Assembly (NCBI RefSeq): GCF_004664715.2
Contig: NC_051075.1
Coordinates: 26,220,715-26,284,714 of the forward strand
Length of the DNA stretch: 64,000 nucleotides
Reading direction: 5' to 3'
Source of the DNA: Peromyscus leucopus
Lineage: Eukaryota; Chordata; Mammalia; Rodentia; Cricetidae
Positions 54,961 through 64,000 of this stretch are shown piece by piece. Position numbers and translations under genes: made by a program. The stretch's first letter is position 1; each line of letters opens with the position of its first letter. Below the pieces are notes generated by a model. The model was not told where the DNA came from. It was given only the letters and a program-made list of their open reading frames with translations, and ran no database searches.

Positions 54961-55719
54961 CTTGGCTTTCACTTACAATCCATTCACTAGCAAAGAACCC
55001 CAAGAGTAATAAGAAATGACAAGGCTCATTTTGAGTTAAAGGGCAGAGTACTTTCTCTTTCTTTAGAGCAAGAAATTGTCACCCACAACAAAACTGGAGT
55101 TCTGTATACAGGCAAAACCAGATGCAATGTCTGTAACTTAGAAAATCTACTGTGTACTGTATCATCTCTACCCTACCATCACCCAAGTTACCTCCCATAT
55201 ATTTACAGTGATTATTTATCAGGACAATTCACTGAAATAAATGCCAACAACCACTGCTGTGCTGCCAAGTCCAAAGGTTACTTCTCTGACTTCATTTGGC
55301 TAAATTCTTCACTAATATTTGAAACTCATTTCCTTCCTTTCAGCCTTGTATTCCTTTGGCTTCTATGACACTATACTTTTCTGGACTTCTTCTTCCTTAA
55401 TAATCTAATATTGGTCTTCTCTGTTGGCCCTTTCCTAATAGGTAGTCTTTAATGAGACTGGAATCCTCTAGGGATTGTGTCTATGCTCTTTTGTTTATAA
55501 GTATTTTCTTTTCAAGTGACCCCATCTAAGCCCCAAGTTAAAACCAATACCCAATGCTGGAGACTCTACAATCTTGTTTCCAGATGTAGAAGGAAACATC
55601 TAAGTACCTTCTGAGCCCCCGGATTAAACAACCAATTATATGTATTAACATTCTTACTTTGGTATAAGTAAAGATAAAAATCTATTGAATTTGGCCATTG
55701 GAATAATCTTTTTGTACAC
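54961..55719. other. Unassigned intergenic DNA
   Basis: No recognisable repeat or exon over about 760 bp. Confidence 0.45.
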
Positions 55720-56085
55720 TGTGAGAAAATGTGTCTGTTTTATTTCACTTGCTTCTGATTGGTTTAATTAAAAATTGGTTTAATAAAGAGCTAAACATCC
55801 AATAGCTAGGCAGGAGAGGATAGGTGGGACTTCTGGGCAGAGATGGGGACTCTAGGAAGGAATCTTAGGTGGGAGAGATTTGCAAGCCAGATGCAGAGGA
55901 AGTTGGATGTATGGTACTGAGGAGAGGTAACAAACCACGTGGCAGAACATAGATTAATACAAATGGGCTAAGTTTTAAAAGTTAGTTGGGAACAAGCCTA
56001 AGCTAAGGCCAAGCTTTCATAATTAATAAAAAGTCTCTGTCATTATTTAGGGGCTGGCAGTCCAAAGCTCAGCTATACTTATCAT
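55720..56085 (+). mobile_element. Rodent ERV LTR-like element, related to 51341-51876
   Basis: 'GGTTTAATAAAGAGCTAAACATCCAATAGCTAGGCAGGAG' and 'GAACAAGCCTAAGCTAAGGCCAAGC...AATAAAAAGTCTCTGTC' share the layout of the 51.3-kb LTR but with a shorter middle. Confidence 0.7.
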
Positions 56086-56389
56086 AACTTATTATAGAAA
56101 TCTCTCAGACCCTTTCCTTTCCCTACATCTATTTCTGAAATGACATCACAATCCACCCAATGGTTCTTTTTAAAAACACAACAGTTATGTCTGACTAGAA
56201 GAGATCTTCTAATCTCTTCGCATCTTGCCAGTGGCACATACTATGAATTTTACCTTTAAAATACATCTTAGTTTGATCAACTTCTCTCCTGTCATCATAT
56301 TAGTTGAGGCATATTATAGTTTGCTTGAATTACTTGAAAAGCTTCTAGATAGTTCTCCACTCATTATTCACCATATTTTCCTAATGACT
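56086..56389. other. Unassigned intergenic DNA
   Basis: No recognisable element. Confidence 0.4.
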
Positions 56390-56530
56390 TAAATTTCCTG
56401 TTAAAAAGCCTGCAGTAGTTTTCAGTTGCACTAAGAACAAAATCAAACTTATGGCATTTTCAAGGCTCTGTTTGATGAATGTCTCAATGTTCTGTCTTAT
56501 TTTAACCCTCTCCATTCTGGTCCCAATTCA
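56390..56530 (+). mobile_element. Possible L2 LINE fragment
   Basis: 'AAAGCCTGCAGTAGTTTTCAGTTGCACTAAGAACAAAATC...GGCATTTTCAAGGCTCTG' matches the L2 3' coding block in order, at high divergence. Confidence 0.45.
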
Positions 56531-56559
56531 AGCTATCGGCAACAAATGCTTTTAAAAGT

Positions 56560-57362
56560 GGGAAACAATTCTTAACTGCTGACGAAGATAGGAACATTAC
56601 AGCCATTTCTGAAGGCAGCATGACAGCTTTTTACGAAATGAAATCTATTCAAGTGACCCAGCAATTTTGCACCTTTTTAATTACCCAGATTAATCAGACC
56701 CTTATTTCTATATATTGCAGACAGATGTCTACAGGAATTTTATTCATAATTGTCCAAACCCGGATCCAGTTAAGATGTCCTTCAGTAGGTGGGTGGAAAA
56801 ACAAATTGTTTTATATCATACTGCACAACATCATTAAAAATAATACAAGATAAACTATCAAGCATTGAAAATAAATGAAAATCCCAGAGACTTGGGTGGT
56901 ACATTCCTGTAATCCAGAGACTTGGGAGGCTGGTGCAGGAGATGAGGAGTTCAAGGACATCGCTAGCAATACATTAAGGCAGAGGCCATTCGGGATACAC
57001 GAGACCCTGTCTCAAAGACCAAAAGGAAAATAAAATACAGAAAGTTAAAGCTTCTACAGAATCTCAGATGAATATTGCTCAGTGAAGAAACTAGTCTAAC
57101 AAGGCTATGCATTTGTGATTACACCTGCACTATACTTGGGAAAAGGCAAAAATTAAGGTGATGTTAAGGATCAGTAGTTTTCAGAGGTTCAGGAGAAGGG
57201 AGAGAAGGATAAAGAAGGGACACACTGGGAAATGTTAGGGGGATAAAATTTCTAATATTGTGATAGTGGGCACATGATATGGTGCATTAACAGATGCCAT
57301 GGAGCTGCACTATGAATGGGCATACATCACACAACTTAGGTAAACTATGGACTGTAGTTAAT
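56560..57362 (+). mobile_element. Ancient L1 (L1M-type) 3' end with nested B1
   Basis: 'GTGACCCAGCAATTTTGCACC', 'CAGGAATTTTATTCATAATTGTCC', 'GGATCCAGTTAAGATGTCCTTCAG...GGTGGAAAAACAAATTG' and, after the B1, 'GGGACACACTGGGAAATG...TGATAGTGGGCAC' are L1M ORF2-end and 3' UTR blocks. Confidence 0.7.
56880..57035 (+). repeat. Old B1 SINE
   Basis: 'GGTGGTACATTCCTGTAATCCAGAGACTTGGGAGGCTGG' and 'GAGACCCTGTCTCAAAGACC' show a decayed B1 inside the ancient L1. Confidence 0.7.
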
Positions 57363-57365
57363 AAC

Positions 57366-57722
57366 AGGTCTTGGTGTTCTGGTGCTATGAAGAGACACCG
57401 TGACCATGGCAACGCCTACAAAAAGCAAGCATTTAATTGGAGCTTGCTTCCAGTTTCAATGGCTTAGTTCATTGCCCTCATGGCAGGGAACATGGCAGCA
57501 TGCAGGCAGCTGAGAGTTCTACATCTGGATCCGCAGGCAGCAGGAAGAGAGAGACACTGGGCCTGGCTTGAGCTTTTGAAGACTCAAAGCCCACCCCCAG
57601 TGACACACTTCCTCCAACAAGGCCACACCTCCTAATCCCTCTCAAGCAGTGCCACTCTCTAATGACTAAGCATTTTAAATATATGAGCCTATAGGGGCAA
57701 ATGTATCAGTCATTTTCACTAG
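57366..57722 (-). mobile_element. MaLR solo LTR (MTD/MTE-like)
   Basis: 'GCTATGAAGAGACACCGTGACCATGGCAACGCC', 'GACACACTTCCTCCAACAAGGCCACACC' and 'TATATGAGCCTATAGGGGC' are reverse MT LTR blocks. Confidence 0.82.
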
Positions 57723-57807
57723 ATCTTAATAATACGGGAAACTTAAGGAAATAATTCTCTACAATCTGTTCAAGTTTCTGTAAGCTTAAAATTGCTTTAA
57801 GAAGCCT

Positions 57808-57925
57808 AGAGCCTAGCATGGTGGTGCATGCCTGTACACTTACCACCTGGAAGGCTAGGATAGAAGGAAAAAGTTTTAAGTCCAGTCTGGACTATGCAGT
57901 GAGAGCTTGTCTTTAAATCAGTCTG
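57808..57925 (+). repeat. Old B1 SINE
   Basis: 'GCCTAGCATGGTGGTGCATGCCTGTACACTTACC' to 'GAGAGCTTGTCTTTAAATC'. Diverged. Confidence 0.7.
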
Positions 57926-58451
57926 CTGCAAAGAGAAGCTTCTTTGATGAAGGGTGAAATCTGCACTTATCTGTGGATATAAAGATGAGTAATTAGAATG
58001 TAGTTAGGAATCATGCTGGTTCAGTGAAGTAGAAGTAATAGGTTATCCTCTTAGATCCATGTTCTCACTAGCTTTGGGAAGTTGGGTAGATTTCTAGTAC
58101 CATGCATCACGTCCCTCCTGGCAAGTAATGTACATGGGAGTTGTGGTGGCTGAGTCGTTTTATACTCTTCTGACATGTATGATCCAGGTTAGATCCTTAA
58201 CTGTGAAAAAAAAGTATTAAATGAGTCATGATGCCTTAGAGAAGTGTTTTATAAAAGGGGTATGTATCATGATGTTTAGAAAGTCATGAGACTTGCTTTG
58301 GACATTTTAATAGCAGCTATTATCTTTACTCTATGTTACTTTCATATCTTTATCTTCATTCCAGTCCAGAACACATCACTACATATGAACTGAAATTTTA
58401 CTGCTGGCAAACTCCCTTTAGATATTCCCCAAGTAACTCACTCATCACACT
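57926..58451. other. Unassigned intergenic DNA
   Basis: No recognisable element. Confidence 0.4.
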
Positions 58452-60401
58452 TGCTATGGTTTGAATGAGAAATGTCTTCTATTGGCTCATATACTTAAAC
58501 ACTTTGTCCTGTTAAAGTCCTGGCAGGAATGGAGATATCCTAAAGAGATACCTTTGCTCTTCCTTTTGGCTGTCAGACTACTGAGGCAACGGAGCCTGAG
58601 ACTTTGCAATTTTTCCAGAAGTCTCATACAAGACAAAGGCTAGAACCCTTGCACCAGCTAGGGGGAGATCTTGACCCTGGAAAGTGATTTCACGCAGTCT
58701 TGACAACTTAGCAATCCACCTTGCAGAAGAGTTTGAAGTTTGAAGGGCAGAACTACACTTTGAGTTCAGTTATGCAAATCTTTTGCCTCTAGTTAGGGCC
58801 CTGAAGATGGACTTGGGGGATAGGGAGAGATGCTTGGATCTCTATGTTTGTCTTCCCATTCTGTCCATATTGAATACATTTCCCTCTCTTTTATTATTAC
58901 TTGTCTAACTGGCCTATTAAGGATAGGTGGCTGAGCCTGGCTTGTTAGAGATGCCTAGACTTTGATCTTGACTATGCCCAGTTGGATGCTTTTTTTGGAG
59001 GTTGTGGAACTTCTGGGAAGTGAACCTTTGCTAGAGGAAATCTGTCACTTGGCATTGTTTGTATAGCCCAGCCCCATTTTCCATTTGTTCTCGACTTCCA
59101 GACTGTGGATGCAGTGTGACCAGTCACTTGACCATCCTGTCACCATGGCATCATCACCATGATGGACAGTATCTTTTCTTAGACTGTAGTGGTATTTGCT
59201 CTGCCCGTCGCCTTGGGCTATATGGCCCCAAGGAGGCAGTGCTTCCTGCTGTTGTCCATGACCTCTTATAAGCAGGGAAAGGGGACATGAGAGAGAAAGT
59301 TCTGGAGGAGTATTTTATACATGCCCCTTCTCCCTGCTCCTGCCTTCGTGGTGGATTCACTCCCAGTCAGATCACAGGACAACTTCAGCTGTCTATTCCA
59401 TTCTGTATTTGTGAGTGTATTTACTCAATTTATATCTTAATAAATTTATTACTCATTTAATAGACTCATGTCGATTGATTGTTATATAGACTATTGGCCC
59501 AAATAAAGCCTTCCTTAATTTGCTTTCGCTGGCTCTTTCATCACAGCTGAAAAGGCCTATGTCATGATTACTCCTCACTGCTCTTATCCAGGACTACAGT
59601 GAGAAAGAGCAGGAAGTGGAACACAAAGATATGAAAAAAATGTGCCATTTTTCTGAGCAAGTTTAAAGTTGCAGACAAGAAGGCTGCTAGGAAAGCAGCT
59701 GTGTTCATTAAAGAGATTAGTGACAACTAAAGAGAAATCTACTCTTCTCTGGGACAATAGGAAAGGTGTCCTGTGGGCAAGACCCCATCCATCAAAGGCC
59801 CCACCTTATGAATATCCAAATTCACCTGAATAGAAAGAGTGTGAATTGAGAATGCCAATGAAGGGGCTTCTCTGCAAAATAACAGGTGCCCATTAAGGTG
59901 TTTTCTGAGATCCAGCTTTAAAGGTACACAGCGGCCACTGTAACTCTATTTCAAGGTGGCCAAGAAGCTTTGTCCAAGTGGTACCGACTTGCAGGCATGA
60001 ACGATGCAAGAGTGAAGGGGGTTGTGGAGGTTTGTGCTAAGGTTCCAGAAGGCTGAGGGGGCCAGGCAACATGTAGCAGCAGCAAGATTCTATGAAGAGG
60101 GCCTGAGAGGCTGTTGCATGGAGCTGGGAAGATGATATTGGAGATGCTCCACGCATGGAAGGGAGCCAGCCCATAAGGGAGTCCACACATGTAATAGGCA
60201 GTAGAGCTAGGGCCCACAGGGTTGTGCAAGGCTTTGGAGCCCAACCAATTTCAACAGCTGAATGTGGAACTTCAAGATTTTGTGTCTGCTGTGCTGAATT
60301 TCAGTGTTGCTTTGATATGATTTTTTTCTCTTGCTATCTTATACTTTTTGGAACACTATTGTATATTGGAAGTATACAATTTGATTTTTCATTTTGCAGG
60401 G
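58452..60401 (+). mobile_element. Partial MaLR provirus: interrupted 5' LTR plus internal region
   Basis: The LTR starts near 58452 ('TGCTATGGTTTGAATGAG'), continues at about 58990-59175 ('GGAACTTCTGGGAAGTGAACC...CACCATGATGGACAG') and closes at about 59485-59562 ('AATAAAGCCTTCC...TTCATCACAGCTG'). Unrecognised inserts occupy about 58555-58985 and about 59178-59480. About 59563-60401 resembles MaLR internal sequence ('GCAAGACCCCATCC', 'GTATATTGGAAGTATACAATTTG'). No viral coding frame is intact. A second ERV LTR truncates it at 60402. Confidence 0.6.
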
Positions 60402-60896
60402 TGTTGTTGGTTGTTTTTTACTCTTTACTCTTTGGGGGCGGGGCTGCCACTGAGCTCCCAAATGAATCACACCAAGGTTTATTCTTTATGAATGCCCGGC
60501 CTTAGCTTGGCTTGTTTCTTGCCAGCTTTTCTTAAATTATCCCATTTACCTTTTGCCTTTGGACTTTAACCTTTCTCTATTTCTGTATATCTTTTCTTCT
60601 TATTCCGTGTCTGGCTGTGTGGCTGTGTGGCTGCCTCCTTTTTCCCCCCCTGCTCCTTGATTTCTTTTTCTTCTGTTTATTCTCTCTGCCTGCCTGCCCT
60701 GCCTATCCTTTCTCCTGCCTTGCTATTGGTCATTCAGGTATTTATTAGACCAATCAGATGTTTTAGACAAAGTAACACAGCTTCACAGAGTTAAACAAAT
60801 GCAAAGTAAAAGAATGCAACACATCTTTGCATCACTAAAACAAATGTTCCACAGCATAAACAAATGTAATACATCTTTAACTAATATTATACAACA
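60402..60896 (-). mobile_element. Rodent ERV solo LTR (same family as 51341-51876)
   Basis: Reverse copy: 'GAGCTCCCAAATGAATCAC', 'GGCCTTAGCTTGGCTTG', 'GCTATTGGTCATTCAGGTATTTATTAGACC' and an end 'ATTATACAACA'. It is inserted in the MaLR internal region. Confidence 0.78.
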
Positions 60897-61130
60897 ACAA
60901 GGGCTGGTGATTAAGAAATTTGTTCCACCTCTTTTTTTGAAACTCTGTTTTGCTATGTATCCCAGGCTGTCTTGAAATTTATGATCATTCTTCAAAGGTT
61001 TATGATTACAAACATGATTATTACCAACATAACCATATTTTTAAATGGTATTTTATGTCTATAAAAATCTGATTCAACCCTGAGTAATGTAAAGCAATAA
61101 ATAAATAAACTAAAAATGCATTTTTAGATT
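60897..61130. other. Unassigned; possible degenerate B1 at 60928-61020
   Basis: 'TTTTTGAAACTCTGTTTTGCTATGTATCCCAGGCTGTC' recalls a reverse B1; the remainder is unrecognised. Confidence 0.4.
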
Positions 61131-61240
61131 CCGGGTGGCAGTGGCGCACGCCTTTAATCCCAGCATTCCTGAGGCAGAGCCAGGCAGATCTCTGCGAGTT
61201 TGAGGCCAGCCTGTTCTACAGAGCGAGATCTAGGACAATT
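61131..61240 (+). repeat. B1 SINE, 3'-truncated
   Basis: 'CCGGGTGGCAGTGGCGCACGCCTTTAATCCCAGC' through 'GCCTGTTCTACAGAGCGAG'. It lacks the A tail. Confidence 0.9.
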
Positions 61241-61985
61241 ATTGGTTACATAAATAATGAAACTTTTTTGAATATTATACTCTATTCGCTCCAAATAATT
61301 TAATCCAGTTCTCTCATCTTTTTTTCCCCCCAAACTTCACACCCTTTTAGCACTTACTAATAAGTTCTTTTTACTTTGTTTACTAACTTTGGTGGTTATC
61401 ACCAAAGTTTATGTTTATTCTCTGCTGGGGTTGGAAAAATTACTATTATTGATAATATTATGATCCCAACATCCAGAAGAGTACCTGACACCTACTATTC
61501 ACTCAGTAAAGACTCAGAGAATATTAAGTAACTTTATTTAAATTAAAGTAACTTTGAAACTCAATACTAAACTGCCAGTGTTAAGTGGCCTGAAGTCCTC
61601 AGAACTAGGCTAAAGCAGGGGGCAGGAATTCTGCATCAGATTGGGCAATAGAGACATCACTTCTTTCTCTCTCGCTCTCAAAGGAAATACTTGAATCATT
61701 ACCAGTTATATCAGTTCAGATAAAATTCCTTGTTACCCCTACACTCCGAAAAAAAAAAAATTACCCTTGGCGTTCAGGTTGTTCTTTTAAATCCTGAGAC
61801 TGAACATTTTGAGAACGCGCGTAGTCTAGAATACACTCTTCCTAGTCCCGAAGTAAAAACTATCACCAGATTTAAAGCTCTTCTGACAAGTTCTTTGGCC
61901 AGCATCCAGGAGGTCTCACTTCGCAGCACATCCTTCCTCCCTTAACCCGCAAACCACACCCCACTGAAGGAAACCACAGTTCTGC
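61241..61985. other. Unassigned DNA upstream of the 62-kb CpG island
   Basis: Repeat-free toward its right end, where CpGs begin (AACGCGCGTAG at about 61816). Probably distal promoter of MIPOL1. Confidence 0.45.
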
Positions 61986-62650
61986 CCAGTGAAGATCGTC
62001 CACGTGAGGCCGAGCACACGCACCACACGTCTCCCCTCCTCTAGCCAGACAGGAGTTGGTCTGGACAGCAGTCCGCTACTCCCCAGAGGAGGCGACCTGG
62101 GACCCGCAGTCCTCCCCAGCTCCTCTCAGCTTTCCCTGCGACCTGCAAGCTGGCCGGAAGCCCCGCCCCCAGGTCGCCAGCGCGCTGGCGCATGCCCGGT
62201 GCGCTCAGCCCCGTCCGCCCCCCACCCCCACCCCGTGGGCCCGGCGGCGGCGCGCTCGCTCCCGCCCGCTCGGCCCCGCCCCTTTTTGGCCACTCAGGGG
62301 CGCGCGCAGCGGGCGCGCGGCGATTGGCTGCGCCTCCAGCCCGAGCCACCGCGCCGGCGGAGTGGGCGCGGAGCCTTCCCGCGGCTCCTCAGGTAACGGC
62401 GTGGCCCGGGAGGGTGGGGGAAGGAGAGAGGAGCTCCGGGTGGGCTGCCGCCGCCTCCGGACTTCCGGCCGCAGCCCCTGGGGGATGCCGCCGGAGGGTT
62501 GCACCGGATTGGCCCCGGAGCGGGCCGGCCACTCTCGACGGCCCGCGCGGCGCGGCGCGGCGCGGTGTTCTCAGGTGACACACAGCTCCTGCTCCTCAGG
62601 TTCCCGCACGGTCTCCCCAAAGTTAAGGGGCCGAACGTGGGTTCAAAAGT
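61986..62650 (+). promoter_or_regulatory. MIPOL1: CpG-island promoter, probably MIPOL1
   Basis: A strongly CpG-rich, TATA-less block. Visible elements: Sp1-type CCCGCCCC (about 62163 and 62275), an NRF1-like GCGCATGCCC (about 62188) and an inverted CCAAT box (CGATTGGCTG, 62321-62330). The plus-strand donor CTCAG|GTAACG follows about 65 bp later. MIPOL1, a coiled-coil protein gene, lies divergently upstream of SLC25A21 in human and mouse. The assignment rests on that synteny; no coding exon is in view. Confidence 0.75.
62345..62392 (+). other. MIPOL1: Probable non-coding first exon of MIPOL1 (3' end defined by donor)
   Basis: The exon end is set by the donor at 62393-62394 (CTCAG|GTAACG). The start is a guess downstream of the CCAAT box at 62323. 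A second donor-like TCTCAG|GTGACA at about 62573 could end a longer alternative first exon. Large open frames here follow from GC-rich sequence lacking stop codons and need not be coding. Confidence 0.5.
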
Positions 62651-63171
62651 GTCTGTTGTTTTTCCTCTTGGCGGGTTAGGGTTTCAGTCCTGGCTGGACC
62701 GCGGATCCCCTCTATGCCCTTGCGGGACACTTAAGCCATGTATACAGTTCTCACCCTTGGAAGTGCGAGCGCAACTCCCTGGGTGGCTCAGCGCGCGCGG
62801 GTGCGTGCCAAGGGGTGGATGCAAACTCCGGGTTCACCACATCCCAGAGCCCGCTTTTCTAACTGGAGGATGACACCACCCACTGGTATTGGTGAAGTAC
62901 TTGAAGTTCTCTGGAAGGAGCTGCTGCGTAAACCTCTAGATAGCAGGCCAGACGAGGGTGGTCTCAAGAAACGCCTTTCTAAGAGAAACAGGTCTTTTGG
63001 GCTCCTTCGAGCATTTTTATGTGAGTTAACTCCCAGTGGTCGTAGAAAGAGGTAAGGAAGGACAGCTTTCACCTACTGGCACAAGTTACTCACTTTGCAA
63101 AGTGTCTTCTATCTGGAAAGGATTTCACCCAAAATGACAGTTACGTAATCATTACATAGGCTGTCATCCTG
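62651..63171. other. Start of MIPOL1 intron 1, unassigned
   Basis: CpG density tails off to about 62830, with no recognised repeat. Confidence 0.45.
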
Positions 63172-63347
63172 TATGAGTTATTTATTTTGTCAGTTTGCCA
63201 GCAAGTGCCTCCACCAGATTGTCCTGTGGGCATTTCTGTGGACATTTTCTTGATTAATGATTGATTTGGGAGGGCCCAGATCACTGTGGGCGATATCACC
63301 TCTGAGCAGGTGGTCCACAGTTGTATAAGAAAGCAAGCCAAGGGCCG

Positions 63348-63381
<34 letters not shown>

Positions 63382-63690
63382 CACGCATTTAATTCCAGTG
63401 CTCTGGAGGCAGAGGCAGGCGGATCTCTGTGAGTTCGAGCCTGGTCTACAAAGTGAGTAACAGGAAAGCTACAGAGAAACCTTGTCTCGAAAAACAAACA
63501 AACAAAAAAGCCATGGAGAGCAAGCCAGGAAGCAGGGTCACTCCCTGGTCTCTGCTTCGGTTCCTGCTTCCAGGTTCCAACCTTGATCTCCTTTGGGAGC
63601 TTCTCTGGGTGATGGTTCCTCCTTCCCTGACTCCCCACAAGTTGCTTTTAGTCAGGAATTTATCAAAGCAATAGAAACCAAACTAGATCA
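63172..63690 (+). mobile_element. Rodent MaLR/ERVL-type LTR-like element with nested B1
   Basis: 'TTCTTGATTAATGATTGATTTGGGAGGGCCCAG', 'GTTGTATAAGAAAGCAAGCC' and the 3' end 'AAGTTGCTTTTAGTCAGGAATTTATCAAAGCAATAG', same family as 25117-25694. Confidence 0.75.
63343..63512 (+). repeat. B1 SINE with internal (GGC)9 expansion
   Basis: A B1 starting GGCCGGGTGGTGGC. Its normal GTGGTGGCGCACGCC segment is expanded to nine perfect GGC units (63354-63380) before GCACGC. The remainder is a slightly shortened B1 with an (AAAC)n tail. Confidence 0.95.
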
Positions 63691-63956
63691 CATCCTATGT
63701 AATAATAGTATGCCAATAAAATTAATTGAGGCTTACTTTTAAAAAGTGAGATAATATAAATTGTTTCATTAGATGGAAGTAATGATGTCAAAACAAATAA
63801 TGAATAGGAGACAAACAATTTTTCTTCAAAGACACAGAGTATGAAATAAAAATCTTTGTGTGGTAATTGTAAAATGTTTAAGCCATGTGTCCAACTCATT
63901 GCATTTTCATAATGTATACTCTTCTGTCTAGTATCAAGATCAAGAAGGAACATAAT
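63691..63956. other. Unassigned AT-rich intronic DNA
   Basis: No recognisable element. Confidence 0.4.
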
Positions 63957-64000
63957 AAGATGGCAAGAGAGATCGGCCGTTAAGAGCACAGCACCCAGTT
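63957..64000 (+). repeat. Possible B2 SINE head, cut by the window edge
   Basis: 'GGCAAGAGAGATCGGCCGTTAAGAGCACAGC' resembles the first 35 bp of B2; too short to be sure. Confidence 0.5.

Noticed and set aside
62056..62679. 207-codon frame in the 62-kb CpG island as a novel protein
   Set aside because: It crosses the donor site at 62393, has low-complexity Arg/Pro/Ala composition and has overlapping frames of similar length on both strands, as expected for a CpG island.

Overview
This window is mammalian nuclear DNA, almost certainly from a cricetid rodent (the hamster, deer mouse and vole group). It is dense in rodent-specific SINEs (B1, B2, B3/B4-like, ID) and rodent L1 and MT/MaLR elements. 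The youngest B1 copies carry a body variant that I associate with Cricetidae rather than Mus or Rattus; that species inference rests on recall, not on a search. The window has no prokaryotic gene organisation and no complete protein-coding gene.

Two genic anchors set the locus. The first is a CpG-rich block at about 30.4-31.2 kb. Its minus strand encodes a 67-nt first coding exon with a consensus splice donor, matching the N-terminus of SLC25A21, the mitochondrial 2-oxodicarboxylate carrier. The second is a CpG island at about 62.0-62.65 kb with a plus-strand exon/donor structure. It fits the non-coding first exon of MIPOL1, the divergent neighbour of SLC25A21 in human 14q13.3 and mouse chromosome 12. 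On this reading, 1-30.7 kb is SLC25A21 intron 1, 31-62 kb is the intergenic interval, and 62.4-64 kb is the start of MIPOL1 intron 1. PAX9 and NKX2 genes lie on the far side of SLC25A21, so long-range enhancers in this intron are plausible. The best enhancer candidate by eye is 22.48-23.06 kb.

The rest is mostly repeats. 0-15 kb holds L1 3' ends (one with a 14-bp target duplication), MER5A, MIR, B2 and microsatellites. 15-30 kb holds a hAT MITE with a perfect 8-bp target duplication, a 482-bp solo LTR with B1-like modules and a 6-bp duplication, an MLT1, a long GGA/GAA tract, and B1 copies with clear duplications. 31-37 kb holds an ERV-like LTR and a Mospd3 processed pseudogene on the minus strand, with in-frame stops, frameshifts and an internal deletion. 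37-42 kb and 50.8-55 kb are minus-strand L1 ORF2 fossils broken up by nested LTRs, RMER1-like sequence and B1. 55-61 kb holds more LTRs, an ancient L1 and a partial MaLR provirus. In 63-64 kb, a B1 carrying a (GGC)9 expansion sits inside an LTR-like element.

I see no new biological system. The observations most worth checking are the candidate enhancer, the small CpG-containing open frame at 16.7 kb, the promoter CAG tract, the B1-bearing LTR and the nested-insertion chronologies.
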